This document shows positions 7,182 through 14,276 of a stretch of DNA of 15,257 bases, one piece after another (the stretch's first letter is position 1; each line of letters opens with the position of its first letter). The notes below the pieces were generated by a model. That model ran no database searches. It was not told the origin of the DNA and worked only from the letters and a program-made list of their open reading frames with translations. The position numbers and the translations under genes are program-made. The stretch is from contig JBPCPI010000193.1 in assembly GCA_050999295.1 (NCBI GenBank), positions 1 through 15,257 of the forward strand, in the 5' to 3' direction. The DNA is from JACCQS01 sp050999295. GTDB taxonomy: Bacteria > Actinomycetota > Actinomycetes > Mycobacteriales > Geodermatophilaceae.

Positions 7182-7670
7182 CTAGTCGTTGATGCTGGCC
7201 AGGACGCCGGCCGCGCGTTCCTGGCCATAGCGGTTGGCCAATGCGACCACGTCGAGGTAGTCGCGGGTGCGATTACGCGCAACGATGAGGAAGGCCTTCA
7301 CCCGGATCGCCTCGGCGGTGGTGGGCACCCGGAGACTGCGCCCCGAGGGGAGAACGATCTCGCGAACCTCCAAGGGCGTGCGCCGGATCAGCTGCCGCAC
7401 GCCGGCCGCGATGTCGCCGAGTCGGCCCAGGATTATTCGTCCCGGGGTGACTCTGTTGGTCACCCAGTCACCCTCGGACTCCAGGGCCTCCAGGACAGCA
7501 TCGAACCGTTCGCGCAGGTCAGCCAAGACGTGGGCATGGTCGAAAGAGTCGCGATGCCCCGCATAGAGCGCAGCCGCAGAACCACCGACCAAGACCGCAT
7601 CGGGGACGAGTTCCTGGAGCCGCGCCGCAGACTCCAGGACGGTGAGCAACGCCGGGCTCACCGTGCTCAC
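7182..7670 (-). CDS. AbiEii-type nucleotidyltransferase-like toxin candidate, truncated by TAG
   Basis: This 162-residue product resembles AbiEii/MNT-type nucleotidyltransferases, which act as toxins that modify tRNA or other targets. Motifs visible are VLVGGSAAALYAGHR (the GGS/GGT strand-turn, residues 27-40), SFDHAHVLADL (42-52, the metal-binding acidic strand), and TAEAIRVKAFLIVARN with RDYLDVVAL (119-144), the family's conserved K and RDxxD helices. In relatives as I recall them the acidic strand reads DxD; here the second position is Ala46 (codon GCC). The gene ends at TAG 7182-7184, but the frame continues for 70 codons. The GTG at 7670 has GAAGGG just upstream; a GTG three codons later is possible. 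It is first in an operon with the XRE gene. It is probably inactive unless the stop is read through. Confidence 0.78.
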   Translation of the reverse strand: MSTVSPALLTVLESAARLQELVPDAVLVGGSAAALYAGHRDSFDHAHVLADLRERFDAVLEALESEGDWVTNRVTPGRIILGRLGDIAAGVRQLIRRTPLEVREIVLPSGRSLRVPTTAEAIRVKAFLIVARNRTRDYLDVVALANRYGQERAAGVLASIND

Positions 7671-7686
7671 CGTCCCTTCTGCAAGC

Positions 7687-7702
7687 CCTAAGGCCCCTTA
7701 GG
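7687..7702. promoter_or_regulatory. Palindrome upstream of the nucleotidyltransferase/XRE operon, candidate operator
   Basis: The sequence CCTAAGGCCCCTTAGG is a perfect 7-bp inverted repeat around a CC centre. It lies 17-32 bases upstream of the GTG start at 7670 of the minus-strand operon. Its position suits autoregulation by the XRE protein, which is usual for toxin-antitoxin operons. There is no T tract, and the stem is too short for a good terminator. The role is inferred from position and symmetry only. Confidence 0.35.
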
Positions 7703-7844
7703 TTCGCTCCGGCGTGCCTTATTCCGGATTGACTCCTCCACCACCCGAAGACTGCTCGTTCTGCCAATGCCGGTAGGGGTCGCTCAGACGCATCGTGGTT
7801 CCGGTCACCGCCAGACCGGCGGGATGCACCATGAAGGAGGAGCC

Positions 7845-8027
7845 ATGTCGCTCAATCCCAGCTTCGGGCCCGGCCTCGGCGCCGAGATCGCCTACCGCCG
7901 CGAGCGCCTGGTCCAAGCCGGCAACGGGACCCGGCTGGTGCGGCAGGGCCGCGCCCGCCGCGCCACCCGCGCCGCTGCGATCCAGACCGGGACCGGGCGG
8001 ATCGGCCTGGCCCACCCGGCCCACTGA
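7845..8027 (+). CDS. Small basic protein of unknown function
   Basis: This is a 60-residue ORF starting MSLNPSFGPGLGAEIAYRRE and ending in GRIGLAHPAH. The ATG at 7845 is preceded by AAGGAGG (7834-7840) with 4 bases between, the best ribosome binding site in the window, which is the main evidence that it is translated. The frame is open further upstream to 7767, but that stretch has no comparable site. The middle is rich in Arg (YRRERL, RLVRQGRARRATR) and probably helical and positively charged, so nucleic-acid or membrane-surface binding is possible. No membrane helix or signal peptide is seen. I do not recognise a family. It ends 48 bp before the start of the LAL-type regulator on the same strand and may be co-transcribed with it. 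Confidence 0.6.
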   Translation: MSLNPSFGPGLGAEIAYRRERLVQAGNGTRLVRQGRARRATRAAAIQTGTGRIGLAHPAH

Positions 8028-8075
8028 CCCCGTGCCCTACTCGTCCTGCGTCCCGTTCGCGGCCGCGGCTCTGCG

Positions 8076-11000
8076 GTGACCAGCACAATCGTGTCGCAGC
8101 CGCGTGCCACGATGTCGGCTGTGGCCCGCATTGATTCCCAGGTCCCGCTCGTGGGACGCGCCGCCGAACTCGAGCAATTGCGTTCGGCGGTTCGCGGCGC
8201 GCGCGAGGAGCGGCCGAGCACCGTCCTGCTGGCCGGGGACGCGGGGGTCGGCAAGACCCGGCTGCTGCGCGAACTCGGGAAGTGGGCAGCCGGAGAGGAC
8301 CTGAGTCTTCTGGTCGGACACTGCGTCGACCTGGGAGAGCTCGGCCTTCCGTACCTGCCCTTCACCGAGGTGCTGGCCACTCTCAAGCGTGATCCCGACC
8401 CCGCCATCACCGACCTCATGGCCGCCCACCCCGGCGTGGTGAGTCTGCTGAGCGACCAGCCTGGTCCGGCTGGCGGGGATTCCGAGCAACCCGATCGGGT
8501 GGCACCGGCTCCGGCCGGGTCCGGTCAGCGCCAACTCTTCGACGCCGTCGCGGCACTGTTCTTCGAACTCGCTGCCCTCCGTCCGGTGCTGCTGGTGATC
8601 GAGGACCTGCACTGGGCCGATCAGTCCACCCGCGACCTGCTCCGCTTCCTGATCAGCCGGTTCACCGACCAGCGGTTGGTGATCATCGGCTCCTACCGCA
8701 CCGACGACCTGCATCGGCGTCACCCGCTGCGCCCGTGGCTGGCCGAGCTCGCCCGGGTGGACGTCGTGGACCGTCTGGTGCTCAACCCCTTGGCCGACCC
8801 GGATGTGGCCGCGCTGGTACGCGCGAATCGGCCGGATCGGATCGCGGATTCGGTGCTGCGCAGCATCGTCGAGCGGGCCGAGGGCAATGCCTTCTACGCC
8901 GAGGAGCTCTCGGCTGCCGCGTGGGCCGGCACGGTTCCGGAGGGACTCAGCGAGATCCTGCTGGCCCGCCTCGAGGCCCTTCCGCCGGATGCCCAGCACG
9001 TGGTGCGGGTAGCCGCGATCGCCGGGCGCAGCGTCAGCCACGATGTCCTCGCCGCGGTGGCCGGCTTGCCCGGGCCCGCCCTCGACGCGGCTGTCCGGGA
9101 AGCGGTCAACCGCTACATCCTGGTCGCCGAGGACGACGGCAAGTACCAATTCCGACATGCCCTGCTCCGGGAGGCCGCGTACTCCGACCTACTCCCCGGC
9201 GAGCGGGTCCGGCTGCACGCGGCCTTCGCCGAACAGCTCGCCGACACCGGATCGGCCGCCGAGCTGGCGCTGCACTACCGGGAGAGCAACGACATGGCTG
9301 GCGCCTTGGCGGCGAGCTGGCAGGCAGCCCGTGATGCAGCCCGCCTGCGCGGTCCCGTCGAGCAGCTGCAGCATCTGGAGCGGATGCTCAGCCTGTGGCC
9401 GAGCGTTCCGGACGCGGCCGAGCGCATCGGTCGGTCCTACGCCGTGGCCGCCCTCGAGGCGAGTGCCGCTGCATCCGCGGCCGGTGAGCTGACCAGGGCG
9501 GTCAAGCTGGCCACCCTTGCCTCGGACCGTCTCGAGGCAGACGCTGAACCCGAGCTCGTCGCACGGGTGCGTTACACCCTCGGCCAGTACCTGCTCTATG
9601 CAGATCGTGACGCCGAGGCCTACGTGCACACCAGCGCCGCCATGGACATCCTCGGGCCTGAGCCGTCGGCCAAGACGGCGCAGACCTGGGCCTGGGCGGC
9701 GGCCATCCACATGCGGGCTGCGTTTTTCGTCGACAAGTACGAGGAGGCCAAGACCGTCGGGGAAGCGGGTGTCGCCATCGCGGAGGAGTACGCAGTCGAC
9801 GACGCTCGTGCCGATCTGCTCATCACGATGGCCAGGATGTACGAGAAGCTCCCTGAAGGCGGCGGCTCGGTCGATCAGTTGCAGCGAGCCCGTGAGCTGG
9901 CCCGTAGATCCGGGGACATCGGCACCGAGATGCGAGCCACCTACAACCTCGCCGTGGCTGCGTTCAACAGCGGTGACCTCGCCGAAGCCGACGTCATCCT
10001 CGAAGCGGGTAACCGTCGCGCCGCGGAGATCGGGTTGCCCTACGGGACCTATGCCACCGAGACCCTGTACTACACCGTGCACGTCGCCTTCATCGCCGGG
10101 GACTGGGACACCGTACGGACGATCGTCGACAACTGCCGGGCGCACGGACCGGAGTCGACCCGGCACATCGTCGCCGCCGGCATGTACCGCACTGTGGCCC
10201 GCGGCGAGGATCCCAGCGGCGATCTGGCCGAAGCACGCCGCTGGATGGACGTGCCGATCGTCGCGATCATCGTCGGGATCGTGGGGATCGAGCTGGCCAT
10301 CCAGGCCGGATCTCCGGCTGAGGCACGTCGCGCGCTGACCGACGCCACCGAGCGGGTCACCGCGGTGTGGGGACCGACCTTCATGGCCCAGATCCGGATG
10401 ACCGGGCTACTGATCAGCGCCTACGCCGACGAGGTGGACCGCCTGCGCCTGACCCGGAACTCGGACCGAATCGAGACCCTTCTCGCCGAGGCGGAGCCCT
10501 TCCTCGACAATGTGGCGCGAGTCGTCCGGGGGTGCCGTGCCGATCGGGGAAGCCAAGCCCTCGGCGTCGAAGCCGATGCCTGGGTGGCCCGGGTGGATGC
10601 CGAGGCGAGCCGCCTCGCCGGTACCTCTGACGTGTCGTTGTGGCGGGCCACGGTGGCCGCTTTCGGGTACGGGGACCGCTACGAGCAGGCCCGGAGCCTG
10701 CTGCGCCTGGCTGAGGCGCTGATCGCTGCCGAGCAGCGCGATTCGGCACAGGAGGAGGCGCGGCTGGCCTACCACGTCGCCCGCGAGTTGGGCGCCGCTC
10801 CGTTGCAGGGCGCGGTGGAGTCCCTCGCCCGGCGCGGCCGGCTCGACATCGGGGCGCCGACGTCGGCTCGTTCGGATGGAGCGGGGTTGACGCCACGCGA
10901 GCAGGAGGTCCTCGCACTGCTCGCCCAGGGCCGCACCAACCGGCAGATCGGCAGCGAACTGTTCATCAGCGAGAAGACCGCGAGCGTGCACGTGTCCAAC

Positions 11001-11078
11001 ATCCTCGGCAAGCTGCGCGCGTCCGGCCGGACCGAGGCCGTAACGATTGCGCATCACCGCGGTCTTATCCCGGCCTAG
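8076..11078 (+). CDS. LAL-type LuxR family transcriptional regulator with AAA-like ATPase domain
   Basis: This 1000-residue protein has the large ATP-binding LuxR (LAL/MalT-like, STAND-type) plan. The N-terminal ATPase carries LVGRAAELEQL at 25-35, Walker A GDAGVGKT at 54-61 and Walker B VLLVIEDLHWAD at 171-182. AERAEGNAFYAEEL-like and PEGLSEILLARLEAL regions belong to the same module. A long helical, TPR-like middle section follows (about 380-900). A LuxR helix-turn-helix sits at 938-998 (LTPREQEVLALLAQGRTNRQ, then SEKTASVHVSNILGKLRASG). Such proteins usually activate transcription after an inducer and ATP drive oligomerisation; the inducer is unknown. The GTG at 8076 is taken, but GTG 8091 and ATG 8112 are also possible, none with a clear Shine-Dalgarno. 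Its targets could include nearby genes, but nothing in the sequence proves this. Confidence 0.95.
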   Translation: MTSTIVSQPRATMSAVARIDSQVPLVGRAAELEQLRSAVRGAREERPSTVLLAGDAGVGKTRLLRELGKWAAGEDLSLLVGHCVDLGELGLPYLPFTEVLATLKRDPDPAITDLMAAHPGVVSLLSDQPGPAGGDSEQPDRVAPAPAGSGQRQLFDAVAALFFELAALRPVLLVIEDLHWADQSTRDLLRFLISRFTDQRLVIIGSYRTDDLHRRHPLRPWLAELARVDVVDRLVLNPLADPDVAALVRANRPDRIADSVLRSIVERAEGNAFYAEELSAAAWAGTVPEGLSEILLARLEALPPDAQHVVRVAAIAGRSVSHDVLAAVAGLPGPALDAAVREAVNRYILVAEDDGKYQFRHALLREAAYSDLLPGERVRLHAAFAEQLADTGSAAELALHYRESNDMAGALAASWQAARDAARLRGPVEQLQHLERMLSLWPSVPDAAERIGRSYAVAALEASAAASAAGELTRAVKLATLASDRLEADAEPELVARVRYTLGQYLLYADRDAEAYVHTSAAMDILGPEPSAKTAQTWAWAAAIHMRAAFFVDKYEEAKTVGEAGVAIAEEYAVDDARADLLITMARMYEKLPEGGGSVDQLQRARELARRSGDIGTEMRATYNLAVAAFNSGDLAEADVILEAGNRRAAEIGLPYGTYATETLYYTVHVAFIAGDWDTVRTIVDNCRAHGPESTRHIVAAGMYRTVARGEDPSGDLAEARRWMDVPIVAIIVGIVGIELAIQAGSPAEARRALTDATERVTAVWGPTFMAQIRMTGLLISAYADEVDRLRLTRNSDRIETLLAEAEPFLDNVARVVRGCRADRGSQALGVEADAWVARVDAEASRLAGTSDVSLWRATVAAFGYGDRYEQARSLLRLAEALIAAEQRDSAQEEARLAYHVARELGAAPLQGAVESLARRGRLDIGAPTSARSDGAGLTPREQEVLALLAQGRTNRQIGSELFISEKTASVHVSNILGKLRASGRTEAVTIAHHRGLIPA

Positions 11079-11123
11079 CCGGAACCTGCGTTGACTCCTG
11101 CTCGTCGCAGGGTCGTGCGCGTG

Positions 11124-11228
11124 ATGATCAAGCGAGTGAGTGCCGGTTTGATTTTCGTAGTGGCCATGGCTGGCGGACTGGGGCTCGGCTTTCTCGCCGT
11201 ACGGCTGCTATCCAACCTCACCGGCTGA
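11124..11228 (+). CDS. Tiny single-helix membrane ORF (34 residues)
   Basis: This frame runs from ATG 11124 (or GTG 11121) to TGA 11226-11228. It begins MIKRVSAGLIFVVAMAGG and ends LAVRLLSNLTG. It has a short positively charged start (K3, R4), then about 20 hydrophobic residues and a charged exit (R27), the pattern of a one-helix membrane peptide or an uncleaved signal anchor. AGGG lies about 10-13 bases upstream, a weak ribosome binding site. It begins 45 bp after the LuxR gene on the same strand, so it could be the last gene of that transcript. Length alone makes chance a real possibility. Confidence 0.4.
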   Translation: MIKRVSAGLIFVVAMAGGLGLGFLAVRLLSNLTG

Positions 11229-11252
11229 TCGGCTGGCGTCCCGGGCGGCGCA

Positions 11253-11308
11253 CTTTATCCGGATAAAGGCACATCTGCGGGCGATCTGACCGCACATTCT
11301 CCGGAGAA
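11253..11308. promoter_or_regulatory. Twin TTNTCCGGANAA dyads, 42 bp centre to centre
   Basis: Two perfect palindromes sit in the gap between the tiny membrane ORF and the XPB stop: CTTTATCCGGATAAAG (11253-11268) and TTCTCCGGAGAA (11297-11308). They share TTNTCCGGANAA, and their centres (11260.5 and 11302.5) are 42 bp apart, about four helical turns. A short inverted repeat, TGCGG/CCGCA, lies between them (11276-11280, 11290-11294). The AT-rich arms stand out from the GC-rich surroundings. The pattern fits two sites for a dimeric DNA-binding protein bound on the same DNA face. No gene start lies downstream on either strand, so the regulated transcript is unclear. Confidence 0.5.
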
Positions 11309-11323
11309 AGTCCGTCGGGCAGG

Positions 11324-12961
11324 TCAGGCGATGGCGTCGGCGTCCACGATCGTGTAGGCGTAGCCCTGCTCGGCCAGGAACCGCTGCCGGTGGGCGGCAT
11401 AGTCCACGTCGAGCGTGTCGCGCGCTACGACAGTGTAGAAATGTGCTTGCCGCCCATCGGCTTTCGGCCGCAGGATCCGGCCTAGACGCTGGGCTTCCTC
11501 TTGGCGAGAGCCGAAAGTCCCGGACACCTGGATCGCGACGGCGGCCTCGGGCAGGTCGATGGAGAAGTTCGCCACCTTGGACACGACCAGGGTGTTGATC
11601 TCGCCGCGGCGGAACAGGTCGTAGAGCTTCTCGCGCTCCCTGTTGGTCGTCGAGCCCTGGATGATCGGGACGTCGAGATCCGCGCCGAGCTGTTCGAGTT
11701 GGTCGAGATAGGCGCCGATGACGAGGACCTGATCCCCGGCGTGCTTTTCGACAAGTCGGCGGATGACCGGTCGCTTGGAAGTGGCCGTCGAGCACATCTT
11801 GTAGCGCTCCTCGGGCTCGGCAAGCGCGTACATCATCCGCTCGTCGTCGGTGAGCGAGACCCGTACCTCGATGCACTCGGCCGGGGCGATCCAGCCCTGC
11901 GCCTCGATGTCGCGCCACGGGGCGTCGTACCTCTTCGGCCCGATCAGCGAGAAGACGTCGCCCTCGCGACCGTCCTCACGGACCAGCGTGGCGGTCAGGC
12001 CGAGCCGGCGCCGGGACTGCAGGTCGGCGGTGAGCCGGAAGATCGGCGCGGGCAGCAGATGCACCTCGTCGTAGATGATCAGGCCCCAGTCGCGGGCATC
12101 GAAGAGCTCCAGGTGGCGGTACTCGCCTTTGCGGCGGGTCGTCATCACCTGGTAGGTCGCAATCGTGACCGGCCGGATCTCCTTGCGCTCGCCGGAGTAC
12201 TCGCCGATCTCCTCCTCGGTCAACGAGGTCCGGGCGACCAGCTCGCGCTTCCATTGCCGGCCGGCGACGGTGTTGGTGACCAGGATCAGCGTGGTCGCAT
12301 TAGCCTGCGCCATCGCTGCTGCCCCGACCAGCGTCTTGCCTGCCCCGCACGGCAGGACGACGACACCGGAGCCGCCGGCCCAGAAGTTCTCCACCGACTC
12401 GCGCTGGTAGTCGCGCAGGGTCCAGCCGTCCTGGTTGAGCTCGATGTCGTGCGCCTGGCCGTCGACGTACCCGGCGAGGTCCTCGGCCGGCCAGCCGACC
12501 TTGAGCAGCGCCTGCTTGAGCCGGCCGCGTTCGGAGCCATGCACGATGACCGTGGACTCGTCGATCTCAGCCCCGAGCATCGGGCTGATCTTCTTGTTGC
12601 GCCTGATCTCGGCCAGGACCGCTGGGTCGTTGCTGGTGAGCGTCAGCCCGTGCCCCGGATTGGTGGCCAGGGTGAGGCGTCCGTACCGGGCCATCGTCTC
12701 GGCGACGTCGACGAGCAAGGCATGGGGTACGGCGTACCGGGAGTAGCGGACCAACGCGTCGACGACCTGCTCCGCGTCATGCCCAGCCGCACGGGCGTTC
12801 CACAGCGCCAGCGGGGTGACCCGATAGGTGTGCACGTGCTCCGGGGAGCGCTCGAGTTCGGCGAACGGCGCGATCGCGGCACGGCAGTCGCCGCCGTCTG
12901 GATGGTCGACTTCGAGGAGGAGGGTCTTGTCCGACTGCACGATCAGGGGTCCGTCGGTCAC
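11324..12961 (-). CDS. XPB-type DNA repair helicase
   Basis: This 545-residue SF2 DNA helicase matches the bacterial/mycobacterial XPB (ERCC3-like) protein, a 3'-to-5' ATP-dependent helicase linked to DNA repair. The start VTDGPLIVQSDKTLLLEVDH is the family's N-terminus, so the GTG at 12961 is chosen although the frame is open to 13072 inside the next gene. Then come a damage-recognition-like N-terminal domain, motif I LPCGAGKT (about 203-210), motif II DEVH (298-301), GLTATLV (motif III), the RED motif in LVREDGRE (R-E-D at 328-330), and motif VI QRLGRILRPK (491-500). Length and motifs are complete. It lies 76 bp downstream of the carbamoylase gene on the same strand. It may have its own promoter in that gap; none is obvious. 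Confidence 0.96.
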   Translation of the reverse strand: MTDGPLIVQSDKTLLLEVDHPDGGDCRAAIAPFAELERSPEHVHTYRVTPLALWNARAAGHDAEQVVDALVRYSRYAVPHALLVDVAETMARYGRLTLATNPGHGLTLTSNDPAVLAEIRRNKKISPMLGAEIDESTVIVHGSERGRLKQALLKVGWPAEDLAGYVDGQAHDIELNQDGWTLRDYQRESVENFWAGGSGVVVLPCGAGKTLVGAAAMAQANATTLILVTNTVAGRQWKRELVARTSLTEEEIGEYSGERKEIRPVTIATYQVMTTRRKGEYRHLELFDARDWGLIIYDEVHLLPAPIFRLTADLQSRRRLGLTATLVREDGREGDVFSLIGPKRYDAPWRDIEAQGWIAPAECIEVRVSLTDDERMMYALAEPEERYKMCSTATSKRPVIRRLVEKHAGDQVLVIGAYLDQLEQLGADLDVPIIQGSTTNREREKLYDLFRRGEINTLVVSKVANFSIDLPEAAVAIQVSGTFGSRQEEAQRLGRILRPKADGRQAHFYTVVARDTLDVDYAAHRQRFLAEQGYAYTIVDADAIA

Positions 12962-13037
12962 TGGTCCAGAGTAGGCGCAGGTGCGGACACCGCTGGCTCC
13001 GATGGTGTGTGGGCTGACCGCCGCGAGCTCCTGCGGC

Positions 13038-14276
13038 CTAGAGCAGATCGCGCGCGAGCAGCAGTGCGACATCAGCCATCAGTTGGGCACCCTCGGTGCA
13101 GTCCTGCGCAGCGGAGTGCTCCTGCGGGCAATGGCTCATTCCCCGTGCGGAGCGCACGAAGACCATGCCGGTGGGAACACCAGCGGCCGCAAGGCTCATC
13201 GCATCGTGCCCGGCCATACTGGCCATCTCGGGGCACCGTCGCCCCTTCGGTACGGCCCTCCTGATCATCGAGAGGATCGAGCGGTCGAGCAGAACCGGGG
13301 CGAGACTCTTGGCCAGCTCGATCCGGACCTCGCATCCAGTGTCCATGGCCGATTCTCGGACGGGGTCAAGAACTTGGCGGGTGGCAGTGTTGATCTCGTC
13401 TGGATCGGTGCTCCGGATGTCAAGGGAGAAGTGCGCGCCGCCTGGCACGATGTTGCTTGCACCGTCGACGACCTGCACATCGCCGACGGTGGCGACCAGG
13501 CCGGGGATGTCATGCATCGCCTGCCGTGCCGCGCGAATGGCCACGGCCACCGGGATGAGTGCATCTCGCCGGTCGGGGAGTGCAGTAGCGCCCGCATGAT
13601 TGCGCTCGCCAAGCACGTGAATGTGCCAGCTGCTCAATCCGGCGATCGCATCGACCAGGCCGACGGGAGAACTGGTGGCCTCCAGTCGCCGACCCTGTTC
13701 GATGTGCAGCTCGAGGTAGGCGGCCATGTCGGGGCGACGTTCGGCGGCGTCGGGTACGCGCGCCGGGTCCAGGCCGTTCGCGAGGAGTACGTCCCAGAGC
13801 CGACGCCCGTCCGCAGTTGTGGCATCAGCCAACTCGGTCGGGCCGAGCGTGCCGGCTACCGCCCGGCTTCCGGTCATGCCCGTGCTGAACCGCACGCCCT
13901 CTTCGTCGGTGAAGCAGACCATCGCCAGCCGATCGGAGTGTGCGAGGCCGGCCCTGCGCGCCGTGCTGAGAATCTCCAGAGCCGCTACGACGCCCAGCGC
14001 CCCATCGAAGTCACCGCCGTTGGGCACGGTGTCCAGATGCGAGCCGATGACGATCGCCGGCCGACGACCGCCCCATGCCCAGATGTTTCCGGCCTGGTCC
14101 TGTTCTGCTTCGAGCCCCTCGCTGCGGCATCGGTCCAACAGCCATGCCCTGGCCGCTACCTCGGGCTCGGTCCAGGCCAGCCGTTGTATCCCACCGGCTG
14201 GCAGGCGACCGAATTGGTTGACCTCGGTGAGCAGCCGTGCCACTCGATCGCCATCGACCTCGATCCGGTTGATCAC
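13038..14276 (-). CDS. M20C amidase: N-carbamoyl-L-amino acid hydrolase / allantoate amidohydrolase-like
   Basis: This 412-residue metallo-amidase belongs to the HyuC/AmaB/AllC group, which hydrolyses N-carbamoyl (or N-formyl/ureido) compounds to the free amine, usually with two divalent metals in a dimer. Residues visible are H80 in IGSHLDTVPNGG, bridging D91 in GGDFDG, E125-E126 in FTDEEGVRF, H191 and E193 in ELHIEQG, the NHAGATALPDRRDA lid motif (226-239), MAGHDAM, and the last histidine H382 in GMSHCPQEHS. All key residues are intact. The GTG at 14276 overlaps the stop of the DJ-1/PfpI gene (GTGA), so translation is coupled. An upstream frame extending to 14681 is a shadow of that gene. 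The exact substrate (carbamoyl amino acid, allantoate, beta-ureidopropionate) is not decided by sequence. Confidence 0.93.
   Translation of the reverse strand: MINRIEVDGDRVARLLTEVNQFGRLPAGGIQRLAWTEPEVAARAWLLDRCRSEGLEAEQDQAGNIWAWGGRRPAIVIGSHLDTVPNGGDFDGALGVVAALEILSTARRAGLAHSDRLAMVCFTDEEGVRFSTGMTGSRAVAGTLGPTELADATTADGRRLWDVLLANGLDPARVPDAAERRPDMAAYLELHIEQGRRLEATSSPVGLVDAIAGLSSWHIHVLGERNHAGATALPDRRDALIPVAVAIRAARQAMHDIPGLVATVGDVQVVDGASNIVPGGAHFSLDIRSTDPDEINTATRQVLDPVRESAMDTGCEVRIELAKSLAPVLLDRSILSMIRRAVPKGRRCPEMASMAGHDAMSLAAAGVPTGMVFVRSARGMSHCPQEHSAAQDCTEGAQLMADVALLLARDLL

Noticed and set aside
7070..7282. 70-codon minus-strand frame across the TAG region
   Set aside because: It is in a different frame from the nucleotidyltransferase. 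Its composition (Thr/Pro/Arg/Trp-rich) looks like a shadow, whereas the in-frame continuation is protein-like.
12962..13072. 37-codon N-terminal extension of XPB
   Set aside because: The XPB family begins at VTDGPLIVQSDKT; the extension has unrelated Cys/Ser-rich sequence and runs into the end of the carbamoylase-like gene.
11501..13264. 587-codon + strand frame
   Set aside because: It is fully antisense to XPB, whose helicase motifs are unambiguous.
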